The translations under genes were made by a program, and so were the position numbers. This document shows positions 55,054-64,000 of a stretch of 64,000 nt of DNA, in pieces (position 1 is the stretch's first letter; every line of letters begins with the position of its first letter). Origin of the DNA: Hyphomicrobium_A sp963782555 (lineage in GTDB: Bacteria > Pseudomonadota > Alphaproteobacteria > Rhizobiales > Hyphomicrobiaceae); NCBI GenBank assembly GCA_963782555.1, contig CAWAKB010000003.1, forward strand, positions 124,001 through 188,000, given 5' to 3'. The notes below the pieces were generated by a model that made no database searches, had not been told where the DNA came from, and saw only the letters and a list, made by a program, of their open reading frames with translations.

Positions 55054-55951
55054 TTGCTCCGCCGCCTCCTCGACCTCTGGATCGCGCGCTATGCCAGCCC
55101 TTCGCAGGAAGCTCTGCAGGCTGTCGCGCACCTGATGCCGGTGACGGTGGTGACGGGGGGCTCGCGCGGAATTGGGCTGGCGCTGGCGCGTCGTTTCGCC
55201 GAGGCCGGCCACGACGTGGTGCTCGTCGCGCGCAACGTGGGTCCGCTGCAAGAGGCGGCGACCCAGATCGCGCGCGACTTCTCCGTCAAAGCTTTCCCGA
55301 TGACGCTCGACGTTACGCAGGCCGACGCCCCCCGCAAGCTCGATGAGTACCTTGCCGCGCACGGGCTTTACCTCGACGTGCTGGTCAACAACGCCGGTGT
55401 GGGGTTGGCCGGGCCTTTCGCCGCGCACGACGAGGCGGACGTGATGCACCTCCTCGATCTCAACATCGCGGCACTGACGCGCCTGATGCATCACGCGCTA
55501 ACCGGCATGCAGGCGCGCGCGCGCGGCGGCATATTGAATGTCGCCTCGCTCGGCGGCCTGGCGCCGGGGCCCTATCAGGCCGCCTACTACGCGAGCAAAG
55601 CCTACGTGATCTCACTGACGGAAGCCGTCGGCTACGAGACCGCCGGCGCCGGCGTGCGAACTCTCGGCGCTGGCCCCCGGCCCGGTGGACACGAGCTTTC
55701 ACGCAGCGATGGGCGCGGAGCACTCGTTCTATCGTCAGCTGATCTTTCCGCTGAGCCCGGAAGCGACGGCGCGCGCCGCCTACCGCGGCTACCTTCTGGG
55801 CTGCCGCCTCATCGTCCCGGGAGTGATGAACAAAGTGTTGGCGGTAGCGCTGCGCCTCTTGCCGCACACATTGCTCATGCCGCTGATCGGCTGGCTGTTG
55901 CGCCCGCGCGCGGAACGGCCCTGGGACGAGACCCGCGACAACAAAGACTGA
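55054..55951 (+). pseudogene. short-chain dehydrogenase/reductase gene with a frameshift
   Basis: An SDR with VTVVTGGSRGIGLALARRFAEAGHD (nucleotide site), NNAGVG, and the catalytic YYASKAYV. After ETAGAGVRTL the frame breaks at about 55663-55672. One base over, it continues ALAPGPVDTSFHAAMGAE...PFSPEATARAAYRG-like sequence to the stop at 55951, with a membrane-associated C-terminal helix. A TTG at 55054 (LLRRLLDLWIARYAS) or the ATG at 55135 are possible starts. Restoring one base gives about 300 residues. It is either decayed or carries a sequence error. Confidence 0.8.
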
Positions 55952-56338
55952 AGTGCACGGGCGTGCCGTCATTACCTTTGTAGCAATACTTTTCAGCTTA
56001 ACTGTCTCCAGCCGCCGCGAATTAGTTCTTGCGTATCACGGCGCAGTCGGCGCGGAGGCGCGCCAGCGGGCTCTAAAGATCCCGCGCTGCGCGCGCCCCC
56101 GTGCCGGCTCCGTTAACGGCCGCGCAATAGCGCCATGCACGGGTATCATCGCGCCATGCGCGGCGTACAAGTGGCCATGGCGCTTCACCATTCCCTCGCA
56201 AAACCTGGACAGCTGCGTCAGCACGCCCTAAAGGGCTGGGTCCGCAAACGACCGCTCAAATCCCGTACTAACCAATTTATGGGATGATCTGTGCGCCCCA
56301 TATCCGGGTCCACCTCAACGCTCTCTTAAGACGCCAGA
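55952..56338. other. 387-bp intergenic region before the trehalose cluster
   Basis: No gene is supported. A 9-base direct repeat GCGCCATGC occurs at 56130-56138 and 56151-56159. An AT-rich segment at about 55975-56030 and another at 56270-56290 may be promoters. Nothing else was recognised. Confidence 0.4.
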
Positions 56339-58156
56339 ATGGGTGACACCAAGACCCTCTCCCCCATGGATGCCCTCGAGCTTGCCCCGATCGGCAACGG
56401 CCGCATCGCAGCTCTCGTCGACTCGAACGGGCGCATCGTCTGGTGGTGCTTTCCGCGTCTCGATTCAGATCCCGTCTTCTCGCGCCTGCTTTCGGGCGAC
56501 GAGGAGAAGGGTTTCTGCGACGTGGTCATGCACGGGAACGGCACGCCCAAGGCCCGCTCGGGCTACGTCCGCAACACGGCGATCGTCGAGACGATCCTGG
56601 AGGACGGAAACGGCAACGCGGTCAAGATCACCGACTTCGCCCCGCGCTTCATGCGCTACGAGCGCGCCTTCCACCCGGCGCAGATCCTGCGCCGCATCGA
56701 GCCCGTTCGCGGTCTGCCGCGCATCAGCATCCGCTTGCGCCCGACCTTAAACTACGGCCAGCCCAGCGACTGCCAGGCGATCGGCTCCAACCACATGCGC
56801 TTCACGGGCGGCGTCAACGTGTTGCGTCTGACGACGGACGCACCGCTGTCCTACATCGCGCACGAGACGCCGTTCGCGCTGACGCACCCAATCACGCTGA
56901 TCCTCGGTCCCGACGAGCCGCTCGAGGCCTCCGTCGATACCGTCTCGCGCGAGTTCCTCGAGCGCACGAACGACTACTGGCGCAATTGGGTGCGCGGCCT
57001 CGGCGTCCCGCTCGACTGGCAGGCCGCCATCATCCGCGCCGCCATCACGCTGAGACTGTGCCACTTCGAGGAGACGGGCGCGATCATCGCCGCGCACACC
57101 ACCTCCATCCCCGAGGCGCCGGGAACGCAGCGCAACTGGGACTACCGCTACTGCTGGCTTCGCGACGCCTACTTCGTCATTCGCGCCCTCAATCGGCTCG
57201 GCGCGACCCAGACGATGGAGGACTACATCAACTACATCACGACGCTGGCGGTCGAGGTGGAGCGGCCGTTGCAGCCCGTCTACGGCATCATCCACAATCA
57301 GTTGCTCGAGGAACGGGTCGCCACCGACCTCGCCGGCTTCCGCGGCATGGGCCCGGTGCGCATTGGCAATCAAGCCGCCGAGCAGATGCAGCACGACGCC
57401 TACGGCAGCGTGATCCTCGGCGCCTCGCACATGTTCATCGACCAGCGCCTGCCGGGCGTGGGCGACGAGACCTTATTCCGCCGTCTCGAGCCGCTGGGAC
57501 ATCAGGCGCGCCGCCTGTTCCTGGAGCCGGACGCGGGTCCGTGGGAGTACCGCGGCCGTCAACGCATCCATACCCACTCCGCCACCATGTGCTGGGTGGC
57601 ATGCGATCGCCTCGCGCGCGTCGCGGCTTTGCTGGGCCTCGACGAGCGCGCGCGCTACTGGCGCTCTCATGCCGACAAGCTGCGCGCGGAGATCCTGGGG
57701 CGGGCGTGGAGCGACAAGTGGGGCGCCATCGCGGGCGCCCTCGACCACGACGACCTCGATGCGAGCGTGCTGCTTCTGGCCGACCTCGGACTTCTTTCGC
57801 CAGGCGACGAGCGCTTCCGCAAGACCTGCAAGGTCATCGGCAAGGAGCTCTGCCGCAACGGCTTCGTGATGCGCTACACCGCCGATGATGACTTCGGCGC
57901 GCCGGAGACGGCCTTCCTCGTCTGCCAGTTCTGGTACGCCGACGCGCTTGCCGCGATCGGCGAGAAGGAAAAGGCGCGCGAGATTTTCTCCGACGTGCTG
58001 GCTCGCAGGAACTCGTACGGAATCCTCAGCGAGGACATCCATCCCGTGACCGGCCAGCTGTGGGGCAACATCCCGCAGACCTATTGCATGGCCGGCGTCA
58101 TCAATACCGGCATGCAGCTCTCACGCAGCTGGGAAGAGGCTTGGTCAGCCTACTGA
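56339..58156 (+). CDS. glycoside hydrolase family 15 protein (glucoamylase/trehalase type)
   Basis: 605 residues of the GH15 family: N-terminal beta domain (about 1-215, starting IGNGRIAALVDSNGRIVWWCFPRLD) and catalytic alpha/alpha barrel with GTQRNWDYRYCWLRDAYF, HNQLLEERVATDLAGFRG and the C-terminal general-base Glu region LSEDIHPVTGQLWGN. No signal peptide, so cytosolic. The otsA/otsB genes that follow suggest a trehalose- or glycogen-related substrate; some GH15 proteins are trehalases. Confidence 0.88.
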   Translation: MGDTKTLSPMDALELAPIGNGRIAALVDSNGRIVWWCFPRLDSDPVFSRLLSGDEEKGFCDVVMHGNGTPKARSGYVRNTAIVETILEDGNGNAVKITDFAPRFMRYERAFHPAQILRRIEPVRGLPRISIRLRPTLNYGQPSDCQAIGSNHMRFTGGVNVLRLTTDAPLSYIAHETPFALTHPITLILGPDEPLEASVDTVSREFLERTNDYWRNWVRGLGVPLDWQAAIIRAAITLRLCHFEETGAIIAAHTTSIPEAPGTQRNWDYRYCWLRDAYFVIRALNRLGATQTMEDYINYITTLAVEVERPLQPVYGIIHNQLLEERVATDLAGFRGMGPVRIGNQAAEQMQHDAYGSVILGASHMFIDQRLPGVGDETLFRRLEPLGHQARRLFLEPDAGPWEYRGRQRIHTHSATMCWVACDRLARVAALLGLDERARYWRSHADKLRAEILGRAWSDKWGAIAGALDHDDLDASVLLLADLGLLSPGDERFRKTCKVIGKELCRNGFVMRYTADDDFGAPETAFLVCQFWYADALAAIGEKEKAREIFSDVLARRNSYGILSEDIHPVTGQLWGNIPQTYCMAGVINTGMQLSRSWEEAWSAY

Positions 58157-58324
58157 GGGCGCCAATCTGCCCACCAAAACGGCAAAGTTCAGGCCCGCGC
58201 GCGACCGCCGGGAACCATAAGGGCCGGTAAATGATTGCTCGCTAAACTTGCCGCCCAATCGGGGGGATTGTCACCCAAAGCGCGCAACTTGCTGCTATAG
58301 TGGCGGTGCAGCATCGATAGGAGC

Positions 58325-59788
58325 ATGATGAGCCGGATCGTCCTGGTCTCCAATCGCGTCGCCGATCTCAGCAAGGCAGCTCAGGCCGGCGGTGTCGTGA
58401 TCGCGATCGCGGACGTGCTGCGCGCCCGCAACGGCCTGTGGCTGGGCTGGAGCGGCAAGATCGGCGAAAGAAGCGAGGAGCTGCGCACCACGCCTGATAT
58501 TTCGCAGGTGGGCACGGCCACGATCGCAACCCTCCCGCTCAGCAATCGTGAGTACAAGGAGTACTATCTCGGGTACGCGAATGGCGTGCTCTGGCCGGTG
58601 TTCCACTCGCGCCTGGATCTGGCGCAATTCGAGGCCGGCTACTATCAGCGCTACCTCGACGTCAGCAAACGGTTCGCCCACGCGTTGCAGCCGCTCTTGC
58701 GCCCCGACGATACGATTTGGGTCCACGATTATCACATGATCCCGCTGGGCATGGAGCTGCGCAATCTCGGTGTCGAGAATCCAATCGGATTTTTCCTGCA
58801 CATCCCAGTTCCTCCGGCGCAGACATTTCTCGCAATACCCGAGCATCGCGATCTAGCCCGCGGCCTTGCCGCCTACGATCTCATCGGTCTGCAGACCAAG
58901 GCCGACGTCGGCAATCTCATCGACTATCTGCAGGACGGCGTCTTCGGCCGCATCCTCAACGACGGCAGGATCCGCGTCTTCAACCGCGAGTTGGCGATCC
59001 AGAGCTTCCCCGTCGGCATTGATGTCGATTCCTTCCTGGAGTCGCGCCCCAAGCGCCCGCGCGAGACCGTACCGTCGGCCACCCGCCTCATCGGCGTCGA
59101 CCGGCTCGACTACACGAAAGGGCTGCCGCAGAAATTCCGCGCCTTCGGCCGCTTCCTGGAAAAGTACCCCGACTACCGGCGCAAGGTCATTCTTTCGCAG
59201 ATCGCGCCGCCTACGCGTGAGAGCGTCGTTGCCTATGCCGACATCCGCCACGAGCTGGAGACGCTGTCGGGAACGATCAACGGCAAATTCGGAGAGCTCG
59301 ACTGGGTGCCGATCCAGTACATTCACCGCTCCACACCGCGGCGCATGCTGGTCGACGTCTTCCGCCAATCGCGCATCGGCTTCGTAACCCCGTTGCGAGA
59401 CGGCATGAACCTCGTTGCCAAGGAGTATATCGCGGCACAGGACCCAGACGACCCCGGGGCCCTCATCCTGTCCCGTTTCGCGGGCGCAGCCGAGCAGATG
59501 AAGCAGGCGCTGATCGTCAATCCCTACGACGTCGAGGAGATGGCAGACACCATCAAGGTGGCGTTGGAAATGGGCCTGCAGGAACGCCAGGAGCGCCATC
59601 GCGCGCTGCTGAATGGCATCCGAACCCAGGACACATTTGCCTGGTGCCGATCGTTCTTGAATGCGCTGGAGAGCGTGTCCCGACACAAGTCGGTAGCATT
59701 CGGCTCTCCCTCGGAGGCTGCCAAGAAAGCCTTACAGGAGATCGAGATGGCTCGCGTATCACCATCACCGCGCGCGCGCTCGAATTGA
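58325..59788 (+). CDS. otsA: alpha,alpha-trehalose-phosphate synthase (UDP-forming)
   Basis: Joins UDP-glucose and glucose-6-phosphate to trehalose-6-phosphate (GT20). 487 residues with VLVSNRV, the loop QAGGVVIAI, VHDYHMIPLG, FFLHIPVPP, GVDRLDYTKGLPQKFRAF, and GFVTPLRDGMNLVAKEYIAAQ. A GATAGGA ribosome site precedes the ATG at 58325. It is 168 bases after the GH15 gene and 88 bases before the PfkB gene. Confidence 0.96.
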   Translation: MMSRIVLVSNRVADLSKAAQAGGVVIAIADVLRARNGLWLGWSGKIGERSEELRTTPDISQVGTATIATLPLSNREYKEYYLGYANGVLWPVFHSRLDLAQFEAGYYQRYLDVSKRFAHALQPLLRPDDTIWVHDYHMIPLGMELRNLGVENPIGFFLHIPVPPAQTFLAIPEHRDLARGLAAYDLIGLQTKADVGNLIDYLQDGVFGRILNDGRIRVFNRELAIQSFPVGIDVDSFLESRPKRPRETVPSATRLIGVDRLDYTKGLPQKFRAFGRFLEKYPDYRRKVILSQIAPPTRESVVAYADIRHELETLSGTINGKFGELDWVPIQYIHRSTPRRMLVDVFRQSRIGFVTPLRDGMNLVAKEYIAAQDPDDPGALILSRFAGAAEQMKQALIVNPYDVEEMADTIKVALEMGLQERQERHRALLNGIRTQDTFAWCRSFLNALESVSRHKSVAFGSPSEAAKKALQEIEMARVSPSPRARSN

Positions 59789-59876
59789 CAGGGCCCTGCA
59801 GCGCAGGGAAGCACCATCGCTGCCGATCGAACGCCCTTTGATCCCACGCAAGCTCCCGCGCGGCACGTAAGAGGAG

Positions 59877-60971
59877 TTGATGAAGGCACTGACCATCGGC
59901 GGGGCGATGATCGACACGATCGCCATCATCGAGAGCGATCGTATCGAGCGCATGTCCATGCTCAATGCCGAGACCTCGTTCCTCCTGCTCGAGGAAGGCC
60001 GCAAGACCGATTCGCTGGAGGTTTCCACCCACTGCGGCGGCGGCGCGATCAACTCGGCCGTCGCCATGGCGCGCTTAGGCCTCCACGTTGCCACCTTGAT
60101 CAAGCTCGGCCGTGACGACCGCGCCGAGGTGATCCTGGCGCGGTTGAACCAGGAAGGGATCTCGACCCGCTGGGTGAACCGCGACGGAAAGGCTCCGACG
60201 GGGGCGTCGGTGCTCCTTTCCTCGCATGAGCGCAACGCCGCGGTGTTCACCTTCCGAGGCGCGAACACGCTGTTGGAGGCTGCCGACCTCGACGAGGAGG
60301 CGTTCGCAGCCGACCTCGTCTATGTCTCCAATCTCTCCAACCAGTCGGCGGATTGCTATCCGCTGATCATCGATAAGGCTAAATCCAACGGCGCGCTCGT
60401 CGCCGTCAATCCGGGCGTGCGGCACCTGTCGGCGCGCGCCAGCGCCTTCAGGGAGAGCCTCCCCCAGGTCGATATACTTGCCCTCAACCGGCCGGAGGCC
60501 GACGTGATGGTCGCAAGCCTCGTTGCCGAGTTCGGCGAGGGCGGGCAATCGCTCGCGCTCAAGCGGGGCGAGCACCCTCCCGCGCTCGTGGCGCGCGGGC
60601 TCGTGGGCGGCGGCTTCGAGATGAGTCTCGCCGCATTCTTCGGTGCTCTGCGCAAGCTCGGCACCAAGTGTGTTCTCCTCACCGACAGCCGCGGCGGCGC
60701 GTTCGCCTGCGTCGACGGCGACATCCTGTTCTGCCCGGCGCTCGAGGCCGAGGTTGCCGGAACGGCGGGCGCCGGCGACGCCTTTGCGGCAACGTTCGCC
60801 GCCTTCCTCGCCCTTGGCCGTTCGGGAGAGGAGGCGCTTCGGGCCGCGACGATCAATGCCGCGAGCGTTGTCGGACATGTGGATACTCAGACAGGCCTCA
60901 TGCAGCGGGAGGCGCTCGAAGCCCGGCTTTTGGCCCCCGAGGACCCTCCCATACGAAAGTGGACCCTCTAA
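59877..60971 (+). CDS. PfkB family carbohydrate kinase between otsA and otsB
   Basis: 364 residues of the ribokinase/PfkB fold: GGAMIDTIAI at the N-terminus, CGGGAINSAVAMARLG (substrate loop), ILALNRPEAD, and AGTAGAGDAFAATFAAFLALG (anion hole and catalytic Asp). A segment at about 218-255 looks like an insertion. The sugar is unknown. Its place inside the trehalose cluster suggests phosphorylation of a sugar tied to trehalose or glucose metabolism. Confidence 0.85.
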   Translation: MMKALTIGGAMIDTIAIIESDRIERMSMLNAETSFLLLEEGRKTDSLEVSTHCGGGAINSAVAMARLGLHVATLIKLGRDDRAEVILARLNQEGISTRWVNRDGKAPTGASVLLSSHERNAAVFTFRGANTLLEAADLDEEAFAADLVYVSNLSNQSADCYPLIIDKAKSNGALVAVNPGVRHLSARASAFRESLPQVDILALNRPEADVMVASLVAEFGEGGQSLALKRGEHPPALVARGLVGGGFEMSLAAFFGALRKLGTKCVLLTDSRGGAFACVDGDILFCPALEAEVAGTAGAGDAFAATFAAFLALGRSGEEALRAATINAASVVGHVDTQTGLMQREALEARLLAPEDPPIRKWTL

Positions 60972-61089
60972 TTTCGGGCGGGCATCCTATGTTGGTCCTT
61001 CCAAGAAGCGATCCCAGCGAGTAGGACTCGCCCCCCGCGGCAGAGGTGTATGGGCCGCCGACGATCGTTAGGCGACAGGAGACGGAGCT

Positions 61090-61872
61090 TTGCGAAATAC
61101 CGATCGGATCGAGCCGCGCTCCACGCCCGCGGAGGAGATCCTTTCCGGAGATCCGGCCAAGTTTGCGCTCTTTCTCGATGTCGATGGGACTTTGCTCGAC
61201 ATCGCGCCGACGCCCGGCGAGGTCGTTGTCCCTGCGCAGTTGCCTGAGCTGCTCGTACGTGTCTCCAAGCGCCTAGGCGGCGCCCTGGCGATTCTCACCG
61301 GCCGCCAGCTGGCGGAGATCGACGCCTTGCTCGCGCCCGCGCAGTTCGTCGGCGCCGGTGTGCATGGGGCCGAATTGCGCACGATCCCTGGAGGGCCAAT
61401 CGAACGCGTGGCAACCGCGCTCCCCGACACGCTGGTGGCGGAGCTCCAGGCGCTCGCCGACCGCCTTCCAGGAATTATCGCCGAGCCCAAAGGTCCGGGC
61501 TTTGCCGTCCACTATCGCCAGGCCCCGGAGCTCAAGGCCGCTGTCGAGCACGAGATCCGGACTCTCATCGCGCAATTCCCCGAGGACCTCGTCCTCTGCC
61601 CGGGACGCAAGCTGTTTGAGGTGATCCCCGAGGGTCACTCCAAGGGCTCGGCTCTCGAGACCATTGCCGCGCTGCCGGCCTTCTCGGGCCGGACGCCGAT
61701 CATGATCGGCGACGACGCGGGCGACGTTCCCGCTCTTGCCGCGGCCGAAAAGCTCGGTGGTATCGGTTTGCGGGTCGCCGGCGGTCATTTCGGCCGCACG
61801 GATGTCGATCTCCAAGGTCCTGAGGCGGTCGCCGGCTGGCTCGGCAAGCTCGCTGAAGGCCTCAAGGCGTGA
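61090..61872 (+). CDS. otsB: trehalose-6-phosphate phosphatase
   Basis: HAD-superfamily phosphatase that releases trehalose. 260 residues with FLDVDGTLLDIAPTP (nucleophile Asp in DVDGT), ILTGRQLAEIDALL, GVHGAELR, and IMIGDDAGDVPAL at the metal site. The start at 61090 (in-frame TTG/GTG context) gives the normal length. Convergent with the iron-permease gene, 3 bases apart. Confidence 0.94.
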   Translation: MRNTDRIEPRSTPAEEILSGDPAKFALFLDVDGTLLDIAPTPGEVVVPAQLPELLVRVSKRLGGALAILTGRQLAEIDALLAPAQFVGAGVHGAELRTIPGGPIERVATALPDTLVAELQALADRLPGIIAEPKGPGFAVHYRQAPELKAAVEHEIRTLIAQFPEDLVLCPGRKLFEVIPEGHSKGSALETIAALPAFSGRTPIMIGDDAGDVPALAAAEKLGGIGLRVAGGHFGRTDVDLQGPEAVAGWLGKLAEGLKA

Positions 61873-61875
61873 GAG

Positions 61876-62301
61876 CTAGGCGGCCTTGGGCGCGGGCGGG
61901 CAATCGGTGCCGGAACCGTTGCCGTTGCGCGCGTCGGCGGCAAGGCTCCGGTAGTCCTTGAGGATCTTGGCGATCTCCTCCTCCTCGAGCTCTTCCAGGT
62001 CGAGAAGCCGATTGTGCGCCCCTTCGATGGCGCGGATCAGCTCGTCGAGCTTGACCTGGATCGCTTCGGAATCGCGGTTCTGCGAGTTCTGGATGACGAA
62101 CACCATCAGGAAGGTGACGATTGTCGTGCCCGTGTTGATCACAAGCTGCCAGGTATCGCTGTAGCCGAAGAGCGGACCGGTCAGGGCCCAAAGCAGCACG
62201 ATGCCGACCGCCGCCGCGAAGGTGCCGGGGTGACCGGACATCCGCGACGTAAGCCGCGCGAAGCGCGTAAACCAAGACGCCTTTTTCTTGCCAATAAGCA
62301 T
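61876..62301 (-). CDS. low-affinity iron permease family membrane protein
   Basis: 141 residues from ATG 62301 (MLIGKKKASWFTRFA). Two transmembrane helices (about 25-45 and 52-75) surround GPLFGYSDTWQLVINTGTTIVTFLMVFVIQNSQNRD (family segment, quoted in part as TWQLVINTGTTIVTFLMVF and IQNSQNRD), followed by an acidic coiled tail. Fungal Fet4 is the namesake; the short bacterial form has unproven transport activity. Confidence 0.82.
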   Translation of the reverse strand: MLIGKKKASWFTRFARLTSRMSGHPGTFAAAVGIVLLWALTGPLFGYSDTWQLVINTGTTIVTFLMVFVIQNSQNRDSEAIQVKLDELIRAIEGAHNRLLDLEELEEEEIAKILKDYRSLAADARNGNGSGTDCPPAPKAA

Positions 62302-62534
62302 GTCACTGTTGCTTTCTGACTGGCCATCTGAGTGGCCATGGCCCCGCATTCAATGCGGCGGCAGTAGTTCCGGTTCCATACCAGCCACCGTAAGGACCCG
62401 GATTGCCGCAAGTTTCGGCTGACGGGGCAGCCAGCTTCGGCTAAACCCGGGTGTCCTGTTACCGAGCGGTTCCCCCGGTTCCGCCTCACCCAATCCCGCG
62501 CCATCCGCGCCACGCCTTGTGTGGGAACCTCCCC

Positions 62535-63683
62535 ATGATCAAGCGACTGTTTATTGCCGTCATCATCCTGGGGGCTTTCCTGGGCGGGCTTGCGTATTTC
62601 CAGCTCGTCTTCAAGCCGCAGATGATAAAGGGCTTCCTGGCCAAGCAGGTGCCGCCGCCGGCCACGATCACGGCGGAGGCGGCGCAATCCAGAGAATGGA
62701 TCGAACGGCTTCCGGCAATCGGGACGCTGATTGCCTCGCAGGGCGTCGACGTGGCCTCGCAGGTCTCCGGCATCGTGACGGCGCTCGGCTTCGAGAGCGG
62801 CCAGGACGTTCCCAAGGGCGACAAGCTGGTCCAGCTCGATATCAACGTTGAGCTTGCGGATCTGGAAAGCGCCGAAGCGACGCTGCGCGAGGCGGACGTC
62901 GCCTACAAGCGCCAGGCCGACCTCATGCGCAAGTCAGTGACATCGGAGGCCAATGTCGACACCGCGCTCGCCAAGCGCGACACCGCTGCTGCCGCCGTCA
63001 CCCGCATCAAGGCGCTGATTGCGCAGAAGTCGATCCTGGCGCCGTTCGCTGGCCGGCTCGGCATCCGCAAGGTGGAGCTCGGCCAATACGTGTCGCCCGG
63101 CCTGGCGCTGGTGACGCTGCAGGCGCTCGATCCCATCTGGGTCGACTTTCCCATGCCCGAGCAGAACATCGGCAAGCTGCGGGTGGGCGAGACGATAGAG
63201 CTCACCGTGGACACCTTCCCCGGCAAGGTCTTCAAAGGAAAGGTGGCCTCGCTTGACGCACGCGTCTCGCAGGAGACACGCACGCTGCTCGTACGCGGCA
63301 CGCTTCCCAATCCCGAACGCAAGCTGTTGCCCGGCATGTTCGCCAACGTCGCCGTGCTGGCGGGCGCGCCGGCCACCGTCGTGACGGTGCCCCGCACCGC
63401 CATCACCTACAGCCTCTACGGCGACAGCGTCTACGTCGTGGAGCCGGAGGCGGCCAAGGAGGGCGAGGCCGAGCCCAAAGCTGCCGCAGAGAAGGTCTTT
63501 GTTGTCGAGCGGCGCTTCGTGACGACAGGCCAGGTGCGCGACGACCTCGTCGCCGTCACCTCGGGGCTAAAGACGGGCGAGGTGGTCGTCACCACCGGCC
63601 AGCTCAAGCTCAACAACGGCGGCCACGTCAAGATCGATAACGCGCAAGCGCTCAAGCCCCCGCCTGAGCTCCCCAAGCCATAG
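62535..63683 (+). CDS. RND efflux periplasmic adaptor (membrane fusion protein)
   Basis: 382 residues: signal-anchor helix (about 4-22), lipoyl-like halves around an alpha-hairpin (about 60-190) and beta-barrel domains. Motifs include SQGVDVASQVSGIVTALGFESGQDV, LAPFAGRLGIRKVELGQYVSPG and VARGTLPNPERKLLPGMFANV-like sequence. It works with the RND pump encoded 14 bases downstream. The substrate is unknown. Confidence 0.92.
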   Translation: MIKRLFIAVIILGAFLGGLAYFQLVFKPQMIKGFLAKQVPPPATITAEAAQSREWIERLPAIGTLIASQGVDVASQVSGIVTALGFESGQDVPKGDKLVQLDINVELADLESAEATLREADVAYKRQADLMRKSVTSEANVDTALAKRDTAAAAVTRIKALIAQKSILAPFAGRLGIRKVELGQYVSPGLALVTLQALDPIWVDFPMPEQNIGKLRVGETIELTVDTFPGKVFKGKVASLDARVSQETRTLLVRGTLPNPERKLLPGMFANVAVLAGAPATVVTVPRTAITYSLYGDSVYVVEPEAAKEGEAEPKAAAEKVFVVERRFVTTGQVRDDLVAVTSGLKTGEVVVTTGQLKLNNGGHVKIDNAQALKPPPELPKP

Positions 63684-63697
63684 CGAAGGCTTCGTTC

Positions 63698-64000
63698 ATG
63701 ACATTCACGGACATCTTCATCCGCCGACCGGTGCTGAGCTCAGTCGTGAGCCTGTTGATCCTGCTCGTCGGCTTGAGCGCCGCCTTCAATCTGCCCGTGC
63801 GCCAGTACCCCGAGCTCACCAACACCACGATCACCATCACGACCGTGTACCCGGGTGCCAATGCCGACCTGATCAAGGGCTTCATCACCGTACCCATTCA
63901 GCAGGCGGTGGCGAGCGCTGAAGGCATCGACACGCTCACCTCCTCCTCGCAGCAGAACGTGAGCACGGTGACGCTGAACCTGCGGCTCGATGCCGACCCC
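63698..64000 (+). CDS. RND efflux transporter permease (5' part only)
   Basis: ATG 63698 begins MTFTDIFIRRPVLSSVVSLL, the standard AcrB/MexF-type N-terminus, followed by LPVRQYPELTNTTITITTVYPGANADLI and TVPIQQAVASAEGIDTLTSSS. Only the first 101 codons lie in the window. It forms an operon with the adaptor gene. Confidence 0.93.
   Translation, partial: MTFTDIFIRRPVLSSVVSLLILLVGLSAAFNLPVRQYPELTNTTITITTVYPGANADLIKGFITVPIQQAVASAEGIDTLTSSSQQNVSTVTLNLRLDADP

Overview
The window is high-GC, gene-dense DNA that reads as a chromosomal segment of an alphaproteobacterium, probably order Hyphomicrobiales (Rhizobiales). The evidence is a heme operon containing mitofilin (hemC-hemD-mic60-hemY), a PHB depolymerase, an ornithine-lipid acyltransferase of OlsB type, a malic enzyme fused to a phosphotransacetylase domain, an SDHAF4/DUF1674 gene and the rsmB-heparinase-purH block. 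No phage, IS element, integrase or CRISPR array was seen. Two tRNA genes are present, Gly-GCC and Thr-CGT, both with encoded CCA.

Layout. 0-4.4 kb: carbon storage and central carbon genes (maeB, phaZ, a GST), with a PhaR-like palindrome between phaZ and the GST. 4.4-8.5 kb: the standout region, a complete-looking alpha-hydroxyketone quorum-sensing locus. It holds a CqsA/LqsA-type autoinducer synthase, a convergent and overlapping LqsS/CqsS-type six-TM sensor kinase, and a divergent LqsR-like response regulator. 8.9-14.5 kb: signalling and membrane lipid genes (PAS-GGDEF-EAL protein, OlsB, large hybrid kinase). 14.5-17.7 kb: protein quality-control genes (Trm112, LON-domain protein, CnoX-type thioredoxin, ProX). 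17.8-23.7 kb: tRNA-Gly, a solitary ParA, LemA and two TPM proteins, an MFS transporter, and two small low-complexity envelope proteins. 23.8-30.4 kb: GNAT, purH, heparinase, rsmB, htpX, DUF1674. 30.5-34.2 kb: a broken extensin-like gene and a secreted TPR-CHAT protease-like protein. 34.4-42 kb: acs, DUF1761, a METTL20-like methyltransferase with an EVE protein, and a glycan module (GtrA, FAD oxidoreductase, STT3-like membrane protein). 42-49.5 kb: gpsA-tsaD divergent from hemC-hemD-mic60-hemY. 49.6-56 kb: tRNA-Thr, then a stretch with several damaged genes (GT41 lacking TPRs, a frameshifted VanB-like reductase, a frameshifted SDR) and a Tat-exported glycoamylase-family protein. 56.3-61.9 kb: a trehalose cluster (GH15, otsA, a PfkB kinase, otsB). 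61.9-64 kb: an iron-permease family protein and the start of an RND efflux operon that runs off the window.

Functional themes. The quorum-sensing proteins should make and sense an alpha-hydroxyketone. The adjacent GGDEF-EAL protein, hybrid kinase and OlsB are candidates for linking that signal to c-di-GMP and membrane lipid state, but adjacency is the only evidence. The phaZ/maeB/acs set fits a PHB-storing heterotroph, and the trehalose cluster and LEA-like protein fit stress tolerance. Five reading-frame breaks occur (extensin-like, tsaD, two in the VanB-like gene, SDR). Because tsaD is normally essential, at least some may be sequence or assembly errors rather than decay.
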